DNA of 7,181 nucleotides from Intestinibacter sp. (GTDB taxonomy: Bacteria > Bacillota > Clostridia > Peptostreptococcales > Peptostreptococcaceae), in NCBI RefSeq assembly GCF_022780145.1, contig NZ_JALEXO010000065.1, forward strand, positions 1-7,181, read 5' to 3'. The translations under genes and the position numbers were made by a program. Below are positions 1 to 4,872 of the stretch, one piece after another. A model generated the notes under the pieces. It saw only the letters and a list, made by a program, of their open reading frames with translations. It was not told the DNA's origin and ran no database searches. Within the stretch, counting starts at the first letter, position 1. The number at the start of each line of letters is the position of its first letter.

Positions 1-54
1 AGTCTTTTTAGGGTTTGTTTTGGATATTATTTCTCCGATTACTTTTATCCTCAT
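1..54 (-). CDS. N-terminus of an unidentified protein, cut by window edge
   Basis: Only the first 18 codons are inside the window; they read MRIKVIGEIISKTNPKKT and run off the left edge without a stop. The start is supported by an ATG at 54-52 with an AAGGAGG ribosome binding site at 64-70, 9 bases upstream, so this looks like a true gene start. I do not recognise the protein from these residues. It is the first gene downstream of the repeat array at 83-290 when read on the minus strand, so a link to that array (for example a cas gene such as cas6) is possible, but nothing in the 18 residues proves it. A possible -10 (TACAAT, complement of 75-80) lies between the ribosome binding site and the first repeat. 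Confidence 0.55.
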   Translation of the reverse strand, partial: MRIKVIGEIISKTNPKKT

Positions 55-82
55 ATCAAATAACCTCCTTTTCTATTGTATT

Positions 83-110
83 TTTTAATAACTTTTAGTT
101 TGATATTAAT
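83..110 (-). repeat. 66-bp-period repeat, copy 1
   Basis: This 28-bp copy has TTTTAATAAC, then TTTT where the other copies have ACTC or ACTT, then AGTTTGATATTAAT. Its ends form a partial dyad (TTAATA / TATTAA). It lies 12 bp upstream of the ribosome binding site of the left-edge minus-strand gene and covers the place where a -35 element for that gene would sit. Confidence 0.6.
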
Positions 111-148
111 TTGATACATAAGAACCTACTTTAGCAACACCACCAACC

Positions 149-176
149 TTTTAATAACACTCAGTTCGATATTAAT
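149..176 (-). repeat. 66-bp-period repeat, copy 2
   Basis: This 28-bp copy begins TTTTAATAACACTC and ends AGTTCGATATTAAT. It matches copies 1 and 3 at 24 of 28 positions each. It starts exactly 66 bp after copy 1 and is separated from it by a 38-bp unrelated spacer. Confidence 0.6.
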
Positions 177-214
177 AACAAATTGAAAACAACATATATT
201 CTTGTATTAATGTC

Positions 215-242
215 TTTTAATAACACTTAGTTTCATATTAAA
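215..242 (-). repeat. 66-bp-period repeat, copy 3
   Basis: This 28-bp copy begins TTTTAATAACACTT and ends AGTTTCATATTAAA. It starts 66 bp after copy 2. Read on the minus strand it is the copy closest to the remembered clostridial I-B repeat core. Confidence 0.6.
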
Positions 243-245
243 CGT

Positions 246-306
246 AACATAAATATGACCTTTTTTAATAACATTCTTGTTTTATATTTAAACATAAATA
301 TGACCT
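246..306. repeat. Short direct repeat flanking the degenerate fourth copy
   Basis: The 16-mer AACATAAATATGACCT occurs at 246-261 and again at 291-306, 45 bp apart, with the poor fourth array copy between them. This looks like a local duplication that broke the 66-bp period. The rest of the stretch up to the insertion sequence (307-412) is AT-rich; I see no gene, hairpin terminator or convincing further repeat in it. Confidence 0.6.
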
Positions 307-412
307 AGGCTTTTATATTTATACATTTCTACTAAAATTTATAAATTCCTTCATTAAATAAAAATATTTTTAATCATTAACTTTTATACTAAAAGCTAAA
401 AATCACCTATTT

Positions 413-442
413 TGTGGTGAACCCATAAAATTGGACAATATA
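413..442 (+). repeat. IS terminal inverted repeat (transposase-distal end, IRR)
   Basis: This 30-bp end begins TGTGGTGAACCC and ends TTGGACAATATA. It pairs with 1884-1913, but the outer half is diverged: only TG of the first five bases is shared. The orfB stop codon lies 12 bp inside it. Confidence 0.85.
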
Positions 443-453
443 ATTTAGATTAA

Positions 454-1305
454 TTATAAGGCTTGATTCCTTGCTTGTAAAGGAGTTAAGCCTTTTAGTT
501 TAACCTTTATCCTTTCTTCATTGTAATATTTAATATATTCTTCCATTGCTTCTTTAAGTTGATCTAATGTCTTAAATTCATATTCGTGTCCATAAAACAT
601 CTCATTCTTCATTTTTCCAAAGAAATTCTCCATTACTGAATTGTCAAGACAGTTTCCTTTTCTAGACATTGATTGAAGAATGCCTTTATCTTTTAAAATT
701 TTATGATAAGATTTCATTTGATACTGCCAACCTTGATCACTATGCATAATCAGACCTTTAAGATTGTCGTATTTACAGAATGCTTGATTAAGCATATTGG
801 TAATTTGAGCATAGTTTGGAGATTCAGAAATATCATAAGAAATAATTTCATCATTATACATATCTAGAATTGGAGACAAATATAATTTGCCTGATGAAAT
901 ATGAAATTCTGATACATCTGTCGTCCATTTTTGGTTAACTGATGTTGTTGAAAAATTACGCTTGTAAATTGTTTTATGATTGATTTCATCTACTTCCTTA
1001 TCTAATAATAAATTCTTTACAGTTCCATTTAGATCTCCTTTATATGATTTATATTTTGCTTTTGGAGTAATGCCATATAATCCTAACACTTTCATTAATC
1101 TTTTAACTTTCTTGTGATTGATATTTTCTCCTTGTTTTTTAAGTGTTAAAGTAATCCTTCTATATCCATATCTACCCTTATTTTTTTCAAAAATAGTTTT
1201 TATTTTTGTTTTTATTTCAGCATCTTTATCTTCTTTATTCATTGCTTTTACAGTATAGTAATAAGAAGATTTAGACATATCTAATACCTTAAGTAGTATA
1301 GACAA
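454..1305 (-). CDS. IS3-family transposase OrfB (DDE integrase domain)
   Basis: This is the catalytic half of the transposase, which cuts and joins the element's ends. In the 283-residue reading from the TTG at 1305, an HTH_21-like segment (about residues 29-85, with GRYGYRRI at 44-51) precedes an RNase H-fold integrase core. The catalytic triad is visible: D130 (WTTDVS), D190 (HSDQG) and E226 (DNSVMENFFG), with 35 residues between the last two as is normal for IS3. A conserved tail (YIKYYNEERI, then LTPLQAR) follows. The TTG at 1305 has no clear ribosome binding site, and the frame stays open upstream to the slippery site at 1389-1395, with plausible protein (TIVINELRLKYPL) in between. The active product is therefore probably the OrfAB fusion of about 464 residues rather than a separate OrfB. 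The frame shows no inactivating mutation. Confidence 0.92.
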   Translation of the reverse strand: MSILLKVLDMSKSSYYYTVKAMNKEDKDAEIKTKIKTIFEKNKGRYGYRRITLTLKKQGENINHKKVKRLMKVLGLYGITPKAKYKSYKGDLNGTVKNLLLDKEVDEINHKTIYKRNFSTTSVNQKWTTDVSEFHISSGKLYLSPILDMYNDEIISYDISESPNYAQITNMLNQAFCKYDNLKGLIMHSDQGWQYQMKSYHKILKDKGILQSMSRKGNCLDNSVMENFFGKMKNEMFYGHEYEFKTLDQLKEAMEEYIKYYNEERIKVKLKGLTPLQARNQAL

Positions 1306-1334
1306 TGGATATTTTAGCCTTAGTTCATTGATTA

Positions 1335-1847
1335 CTATTGTTTTTTCTTTATTTGTGGCTTGTTTCTTTGTAGAACTAAGGCTTTCAATTTTTTTAATGC
1401 TTCTACCTCAGCTTCAAGTTCTAAAATCCTGTCTTGTTGTGATTTTATAATTGCATCTTTATCATTTAAATCAATTGGGTTTTCTTTTTTCTTCATTGAT
1501 TGTGGTCTTCCTTTCGATTTCTCTTTAAGACCATCATACCCTAATTCTTCATATTTTTTAAGCCATAATCTGATATTTGAACGTTCAATATTATATTCTA
1601 TAGCTAATGAATTCTTAGATTCTCCATTAATAACACGAGTTATTATTTCAAGTTTTTTCTCGGGTGAAAATTTTCTTTTATTTTGTTTTATTAGAACTTG
1701 TTCACCATGTACTTTATATTTTTCTATTAACATTTGAGATACTTTTTTTGAAACATTAAACCTTCTAGCTATTTCTATATATCCTATATGTTCCTCTAAA
1801 TGCAGCCTAATCATTTCCTTCTTGTCTTCGTATGTTAGTTTAGCCAA
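1335..1847 (-). CDS. IS3-family transposase OrfA (HTH and leucine zipper)
   Basis: This 170-residue protein binds the ends of the element and, alone, usually acts as a regulator of transposition. Residues about 5-50 and 58-110 form two helix-turn-helix units of the kind found in IS150-group OrfA (IGYIEIARRFNVS; NSLAIEYNIERSNIRLWLKKY). A coiled coil or leucine zipper follows (about 132-158, DRILELEAEVEALKKLKALV), used for dimerisation. The start is TTG at 1847, with AGGAGG at 1858-1863 ten bases upstream; no better start is near. The last 54 bases overlap the orfB frame, which is -1 relative to it. After a -1 shift at 1389-1395, residues 1-153 would continue into OrfB. Confidence 0.9.
   Translation of the reverse strand: MAKLTYEDKKEMIRLHLEEHIGYIEIARRFNVSKKVSQMLIEKYKVHGEQVLIKQNKRKFSPEKKLEIITRVINGESKNSLAIEYNIERSNIRLWLKKYEELGYDGLKEKSKGRPQSMKKKENPIDLNDKDAIIKSQQDRILELEAEVEALKKLKALVLQRNKPQIKKKQ
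1389..1395 (-). promoter_or_regulatory. Programmed -1 frameshift site (A AAA AAA) joining orfA to orfB
   Basis: On the coding strand orfA reads TTA AAA AAA TTG, so seven A residues sit in the canonical X XXY YYZ phase for tandem -1 slippage at codons 152-153. After slipping, the frame runs open through the rest of orfA's 3' end into orfB and gives 311 more residues. This is the usual expression mode of IS3-family elements. A second A run (1341-1346) further on is not in the right phase. I did not identify a stimulatory hairpin or pseudoknot. Confidence 0.75.
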
Positions 1848-1883
1848 TTAAAAAACCCCTCCTGTCGGCGCTAATATATTAAA

Positions 1884-1913
1884 TATATTGTCCAACATTT
1901 GGGGTGCAGTCCA
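1884..1913 (-). repeat. IS terminal inverted repeat (transposase-proximal end, IRL)
   Basis: Read inward on the minus strand, this 30-bp end begins TGGACTGCACCCC and ends TTGGACAATATA. It is the better match to the usual IS150-group end and carries the upstream region of orfA. Confidence 0.88.
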
Positions 1914-1943
1914 GGCCATGAGAGTGGTTTAGACAAATAATGT

Positions 1944-2045
1944 TTAATTCATTTTTTTAGAAGCTACTACTCTAGTTCCAATAGAATTGTAGTTCTCTTT
2001 TTTTATATTATACTCTATTTTTACGTTTATATTCAAGTAATCAGT
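1944..2045 (-). pseudogene. Possible 3' remnant of a lost gene
   Basis: Between the insertion sequence and the acetyltransferase, the minus strand has a 34-codon open stretch ending at TAA 1944-1946. Its last residues are protein-like (NYNSIGTRVVASKKMN). It has no ATG near its beginning; the only start candidate is a TTG at 2036 without a ribosome binding site, and an in-frame stop lies at 2046-2048. It may be the C-terminal end of a gene disrupted by past rearrangement next to the insertion sequence, or chance. I do not recognise the family. Confidence 0.25.
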
Positions 2046-2087
2046 TTAATTTTTATAATAATATAATTTTAAACTTATACCAATAAT

Positions 2088-2609
2088 TTATAAAACTAAT
2101 TCATATAAAAGAAAATCAGTCAAACCAGTATCTTCATAGAAGAGTTTTAGAGTTTCTATATATTTAAATCCCATAGATTCATATAATTTTGAAGCAGGTA
2201 TATTGCCACCTAATACGTCTAATCGAATAGCTTTAATATTTTGGCTCATACAGTAATCAATTGCCTTTTGGACCATTTGCTTTGAAATCCCTTTACCCTG
2301 TTGTTTTACAGATACACCAAGTGCATGTATAGAAATTATTTCTTCTGGTGTTGCACTTATATTCCAAGAAGCAGTTTCATACCCATCTGTACATTCATGG
2401 TTCAAAATCATAGATGCAACAACTGTTTTATCTATTACAGCTATAAATAATTCATCGTTTTGGATGGCGTTTTGTACAGCTTCTCTTGTTGGATATACAT
2501 CTTTCTCCCATCCAGGTTTAAATTCAGAGCCCTTCATATCATCTGTTATATCGTAGTAAAATTGCATTACATCGTTTAATTCACTTATTTTTGCTTGTCT
2601 TATTTCCAC
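2088..2609 (-). CDS. GNAT-family N-acetyltransferase
   Basis: This 173-residue protein is expected to transfer an acetyl group from acetyl-CoA to an amine of an unknown substrate in the cytoplasm. It has a complete GNAT fold by motif: an N-terminal region typical of the family (EIRQAKISELNDVMQFYYD), motif A with the acetyl-CoA pyrophosphate loop (VSVKQQGKGISKQMV, about 99-113, Q/R-x-x-G-x-G/A form) and motif B (LDVLGGNIPASKLYESMGF, about 130-148). The start is GTG at 2609, supported by AGGAGG at 2617-2622 seven bases upstream. The gene is transcribed alone, divergently from the HtrA gene. No strong terminator is seen downstream, only a weak AT stem around 2043-2073. The substrate cannot be told from sequence. 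Confidence 0.88.
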   Translation of the reverse strand: MEIRQAKISELNDVMQFYYDITDDMKGSEFKPGWEKDVYPTREAVQNAIQNDELFIAVIDKTVVASMILNHECTDGYETASWNISATPEEIISIHALGVSVKQQGKGISKQMVQKAIDYCMSQNIKAIRLDVLGGNIPASKLYESMGFKYIETLKLFYEDTGLTDFLLYELVL

Positions 2610-2636
2610 AAAAACACCTCCTATAAAATTCTATTT

Positions 2637-2652
2637 AAATAGTATACTATTT
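2637..2652. promoter_or_regulatory. Perfect 16-bp palindrome, candidate operator of the GNAT gene
   Basis: AAATAGTATACTATTT is its own reverse complement. On the minus strand it contains TATACT, a fair -10 element, 28 bp upstream of the GTG start of the acetyltransferase. A dimeric repressor bound here would block that promoter. No clear -35 is seen, so the promoter part is weaker than the palindrome itself. The regulator is not in the window. Confidence 0.4.
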
Positions 2653-2729
2653 TGTGGTAAAATTTGTTGTATTATCAAAAAATTTTATATTATTTTTAAG
2701 CTATTAAGTTTAAATTAAGATTGATACAA

Positions 2730-2735
2730 TATAAT
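2730..2735 (+). promoter_or_regulatory. Candidate -10 element of the HtrA gene
   Basis: TATAAT lies 94 bp upstream of the HtrA start, in the 219-bp gap between the divergent acetyltransferase and protease genes. The sequence at the -35 distance (around 2707-2714, AGTTTAAA) is a poor match, so this could depend on an activator or be a chance hit in AT-rich DNA. Confidence 0.3.
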
Positions 2736-2828
2736 AAAAACATAGAAAAAAGAAAGATATTTTAAAATATTTATTTAGTACATAAATTATTTGAGTAAAA
2801 AATATTGTAGATATAGGAGGGATATTTT

Positions 2829-3917
2829 ATGTCAAAGAAAAAAAGTATAAGTTTAGTTATAATAGTGGCAATTATTTGTTCCGTTTTAAGTTCACTATTA
2901 ACAGTTGTAGTAGTAAATAAAACAGGTATTTTAAATGGAACAAGTAACAGTCAAGGAACGAGTTCACAGATAGTAATAAACGACGATGGAAAGACAACAA
3001 ATGTATATCAAGCAGTAAGTAAAAAAGCATTGCCTTCAGTTGTAGGTATAACAACAACTACAGTAAGTAGCGATAACTTTTTCTCTATGCCTACAGAATC
3101 AACTGGTGTGGGTACAGGAATAATAGTTGATTCAAATGGATATATACTTACAAATTCACATGTTATATCTGATGGTCAAGCCAAAACAGTAAATGTATTA
3201 TTTAGCGATGGAAGTACAATAGATGGTAATGTGGCTTGGTATGATTCACAACTTGACTTAGCAATAATTAAAGTTGAAAAAACAGGTCTTACAGCTGCAG
3301 AGCTTGGAGATAGTGATAAGGTATCTATAGGAGATATATCAATAGCTATAGGAAATCCATATGGACTAGATCTAGCAAGTACAGTTACACAAGGTATAAT
3401 CAGTGGATTAGATAGAACTATATCAACTGAAGAAACTACTATGACAGGCCTTATCCAAACAGATGCAAGTATAAATGCAGGTAATAGTGGTGGACCATTA
3501 TTAAATGAAAGTGGTCAAGTAATAGGTATAAATACTGCAAAGGCTTCAGAAGGTGAAGGTCTAGGATTCTCAATACCTATAAATACTGCAAAACCAATAA
3601 TAGAATCAGTAATAGAAAAGGGTAGTTATGAAAAAGTAACATTAGGAATTAAAGGTACAGATGCAGAAACATATGCTAAATATACAAATCAACAATTAAG
3701 CTCTGAATCAGGAGTATACGTTTCAGAAGTAATATCTGGTTCAGCAGCAGAAAAAGCTGGTATAAAATCTGGAGATATAATAACTAAGATAGATGATGTA
3801 GATTTATCAGTAATGTCAGATTTAACAAAGCAACTGTATAATTATACTACTGGAGATAAGGCTCAAATAACTGTAAATAGAAATGGTAAAGAAATTAAAC
3901 TAGATGTTACTTTTTAA
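2829..3917 (+). CDS. htrA: HtrA/DegP-like membrane-anchored serine protease with PDZ domain
   Basis: This 362-residue protein is a surface quality-control protease that degrades misfolded exported proteins. An uncleaved N-terminal anchor (hydrophobic residues about 8-29 after MSKKK) is followed by a short low-complexity linker (31-55), a trypsin-like protease domain (about 58-262) and one PDZ domain (about 270-362). The catalytic triad is complete: H111 in ILTNSHVIS, D143 in LDLAIIKV and S220 in AGNSGGPL. The PDZ part has the typical SGSAAEKAGIKSGDIITKID block (303-322). The length fits single-PDZ HtrA proteins of Firmicutes. The ATG follows AGGAGG (2815-2820) at 8 bases. The gene is monocistronic, with a terminator 30 bases after the stop. 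A neighbouring two-component system such as CssRS is not present here, so its regulation is open. Confidence 0.95.
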   Translation: MSKKKSISLVIIVAIICSVLSSLLTVVVVNKTGILNGTSNSQGTSSQIVINDDGKTTNVYQAVSKKALPSVVGITTTTVSSDNFFSMPTESTGVGTGIIVDSNGYILTNSHVISDGQAKTVNVLFSDGSTIDGNVAWYDSQLDLAIIKVEKTGLTAAELGDSDKVSIGDISIAIGNPYGLDLASTVTQGIISGLDRTISTEETTMTGLIQTDASINAGNSGGPLLNESGQVIGINTAKASEGEGLGFSIPINTAKPIIESVIEKGSYEKVTLGIKGTDAETYAKYTNQQLSSESGVYVSEVISGSAAEKAGIKSGDIITKIDDVDLSVMSDLTKQLYNYTTGDKAQITVNRNGKEIKLDVTF

Positions 3918-3946
3918 AAATTTAAATAAAGATTATTAGATAAATT

Positions 3947-3987
3947 AGGAGCTATGATACTAAAAATAGTGTGTAGCTCCTTTTTTA
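3947..3987 (+). terminator. Rho-independent terminator after the HtrA gene
   Basis: GGAGCTA (3948-3954) pairs with TAGCTCC (3974-3980), with a short inner ACT/AGT pairing in the loop, and is followed directly by six T. It separates the protease gene from the PepSY gene, so the latter should have its own promoter in 3988-4094. That stretch holds only weak candidates, such as TTGCGT (3989-3994) and TATTTT (4013-4018) with 18 bp between. Confidence 0.85.
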
Positions 3988-4108
3988 GTTGCGTTTTTAG
4001 AAAAATATTTTTTATTTTAAAAAAAGTACCTAAATTTTATATTGAGTATGTATTTAATAGTAAAAGAAAACAAAACAAAAAAATATGAAAATTTAGGAGG
4101 AAAACAAT

Positions 4109-4798
4109 ATGAAAATAAAGAGAAATATAGCAATAGGTTTAGGGGCGATAATGATAGCAGGGATATCTATATCAGGGACATCTCATATATCGGCAAATGC
4201 TCAAAATAAAGCAACATCTAAGACTACAGCACAGCAACAAGCTACTATAACAGAAGCAGAGGCAAAAGAGCTAATAGCAAAGAAAGTTCCAGGTGCAGAG
4301 ATAATAAAATTTAAACTTGAAAAAGACGATGGAATATTACAATACGATGCAACATTAGTAAAAGATAATATGGAATATGATATAGATGTAGATGCTAATA
4401 CAGGTAAAATATTATCTTTTGAAAAAGAAGTATATGATGAAGAAGATAAGTTAGAAGACCAAGCTATAAGCAAAGACAGCAATAAAGATGAAAATACAAC
4501 TGAAACTAAAAATAATTATATAAGCACAGAAGAAGCTAAAAAAATAATGAAGAATAAGGCTCCAGAAGCGACATTAGTAGATTTCGAATTTGATATGGAT
4601 GATGGCAGAGCAGAATACGAAGGCGAATTAGTTGGAAATAATGTCGAATACGAGATAGTTTTAGATGCAATAACAGGTGATGTTATAGAGTTTGAAAAAG
4701 ATTATGATGATGACAGATATGATGACGATAGAGATGACGACGATGACGATGATGATATATATGACGATGATGTTGACGACGATAGAGATGACGATTAA
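4109..4798 (+). CDS. Secreted tandem-PepSY protein with poly-aspartate tail
   Basis: This 229-residue exported protein has a signal peptide (KIKRN, hydrophobic 7-23, probable cleavage after A29-N30-A31) and two PepSY domains at about 46-106 and 138-197. Each has the family's pattern: an EAKxLIAKKVPGAE-like helix, then strands, then a DxxTGxVxxFE turn (DANTGKILSFE 95-105; DAITGDVIEFE 186-196). A charged, disordered linker (107-136) joins them. The last 31 residues contain 23 Asp with scattered Arg and Tyr, which suggests binding of calcium or another cation or a wall-facing polyanion. PepSY domains are known from propeptides and are thought to inhibit peptidases; whether this one acts on the neighbouring HtrA-like protease is inference. 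The ATG follows AGGAGG (4095-4100) at 8 bases. The GAT/GAC tract in the tail could vary in length by replication slippage. Confidence 0.9.
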   Translation: MKIKRNIAIGLGAIMIAGISISGTSHISANAQNKATSKTTAQQQATITEAEAKELIAKKVPGAEIIKFKLEKDDGILQYDATLVKDNMEYDIDVDANTGKILSFEKEVYDEEDKLEDQAISKDSNKDENTTETKNNYISTEEAKKIMKNKAPEATLVDFEFDMDDGRAEYEGELVGNNVEYEIVLDAITGDVIEFEKDYDDDRYDDDRDDDDDDDDIYDDDVDDDRDDD

Positions 4799-4832
4799 TT
4801 CAAAAAATAAAGCTTAATATAGTAATATTTGA

Positions 4833-4872
4833 TCAAAATAAAAGCTGGAATATTTTAATTCCAGCTTATTTT
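4833..4872 (-). terminator. Terminator of feoAB, shared with the convergent PepSY gene
   Basis: AAGCTGGAAT (4842-4851) and ATTCCAGCTT (4858-4867) form a perfect 10-bp stem with a 6-base loop. On the minus strand it is followed by a T-rich tail (TTTTATTTTG), so it is a good terminator for feoB; on the plus strand the tail ATTTTG is weaker but usable for the PepSY gene. The outer end of the stem overlaps the feoB stop codon (4866-4868). Confidence 0.8.

Larger units (their letters stand above)
83..290 (-). CRISPR. Degenerate CRISPR-like array (3 repeats plus a poor fourth copy)
   Basis: Three 28-bp repeats start at 83, 149 and 215, exactly 66 bp apart, leaving two 38-bp spacers (111-148, 177-214) that share no sequence. 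The plus-strand repeats begin TTTTAATAAC and end in a form of GATATTAAT. Each pair differs at 4 of 28 positions. A fourth copy starts at 263 (TTTTAATAAC conserved, then diverged), only 48 bp after the third. On the minus strand the core reads AACTAAGTGTTATTAAAA, which resembles the clostridial type I-B repeat core (AACTAAGTGGTATGTAAA in C. difficile, from memory); this comparison sets the strand. The repeat and spacer lengths fit I-B. The mismatches between copies do not fit an active array, whose repeats are normally identical. Alternatives are a remnant array, a cas-regulating pseudo-repeat RNA, or operator repeats. No cas gene is identified in the window. Confidence 0.5.
413..1913 (-). mobile_element. 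IS3-family (IS150-like) insertion sequence, 1501 bp
   Basis: The element is bounded by 30-bp imperfect terminal inverted repeats (22 of 30 positions match), both beginning TG and sharing a perfect inner block TTGGACAATATA. Inside, on the minus strand, lie two reading frames with the IS3-family layout: orfA, a helix-turn-helix and leucine zipper protein, and orfB, a DDE integrase, with orfB in the -1 frame relative to orfA. Length, gene order, frame relation and the TGCACCCC motif of the right-hand end fit the IS150 group. Transcription runs right to left, so the left end by convention is at 1913. No target-site duplication is seen (TTT before 413, GGC after 1913), so one flank may have been rearranged or deleted after insertion. 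Both frames are open, so it may still be able to transpose. Confidence 0.92.

Noticed and set aside
367..394. Possible fifth copy of the 66-bp-period repeat (TTTTAATCATTAAC...)
   Set aside because: Only the first bases match, it is off the 66-bp period, and the DNA here is almost all A and T.
407..420. The 12-mer CTATTTTGTGGT at the left IS boundary recurs at 2647-2658 near the GNAT promoter
   Set aside because: A single 12-base match in AT-rich DNA, with nothing similar around it; taken as chance.
1341..1346. A6 run close to the orfA stop as the frameshift site
   Set aside because: In orfA it reads AAG AAA AAA CAA, which is not the canonical slippery phase; the A7 at 1389-1395 is.
1360..1737. 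Plus-strand open frame of 125 codons opposite orfA
   Set aside because: Phe/Ser-rich antisense shadow of the A-rich transposase gene, with no ribosome binding site or recognisable domain.
2043..2073. Hairpin AGTTTAA / TTAAACT as terminator of the GNAT gene
   Set aside because: All-AT stem apart from one G-C pair, a large loop, and no following T run; too weak to call.
4201..4482. Minus-strand open frame inside the PepSY gene, and similar ones at 2872-3057, 5854-6057 and 6785-6991
   Set aside because: All lie antisense within well-supported genes (the last opposite feoA), lack good ribosome binding sites and read as low-complexity translations.
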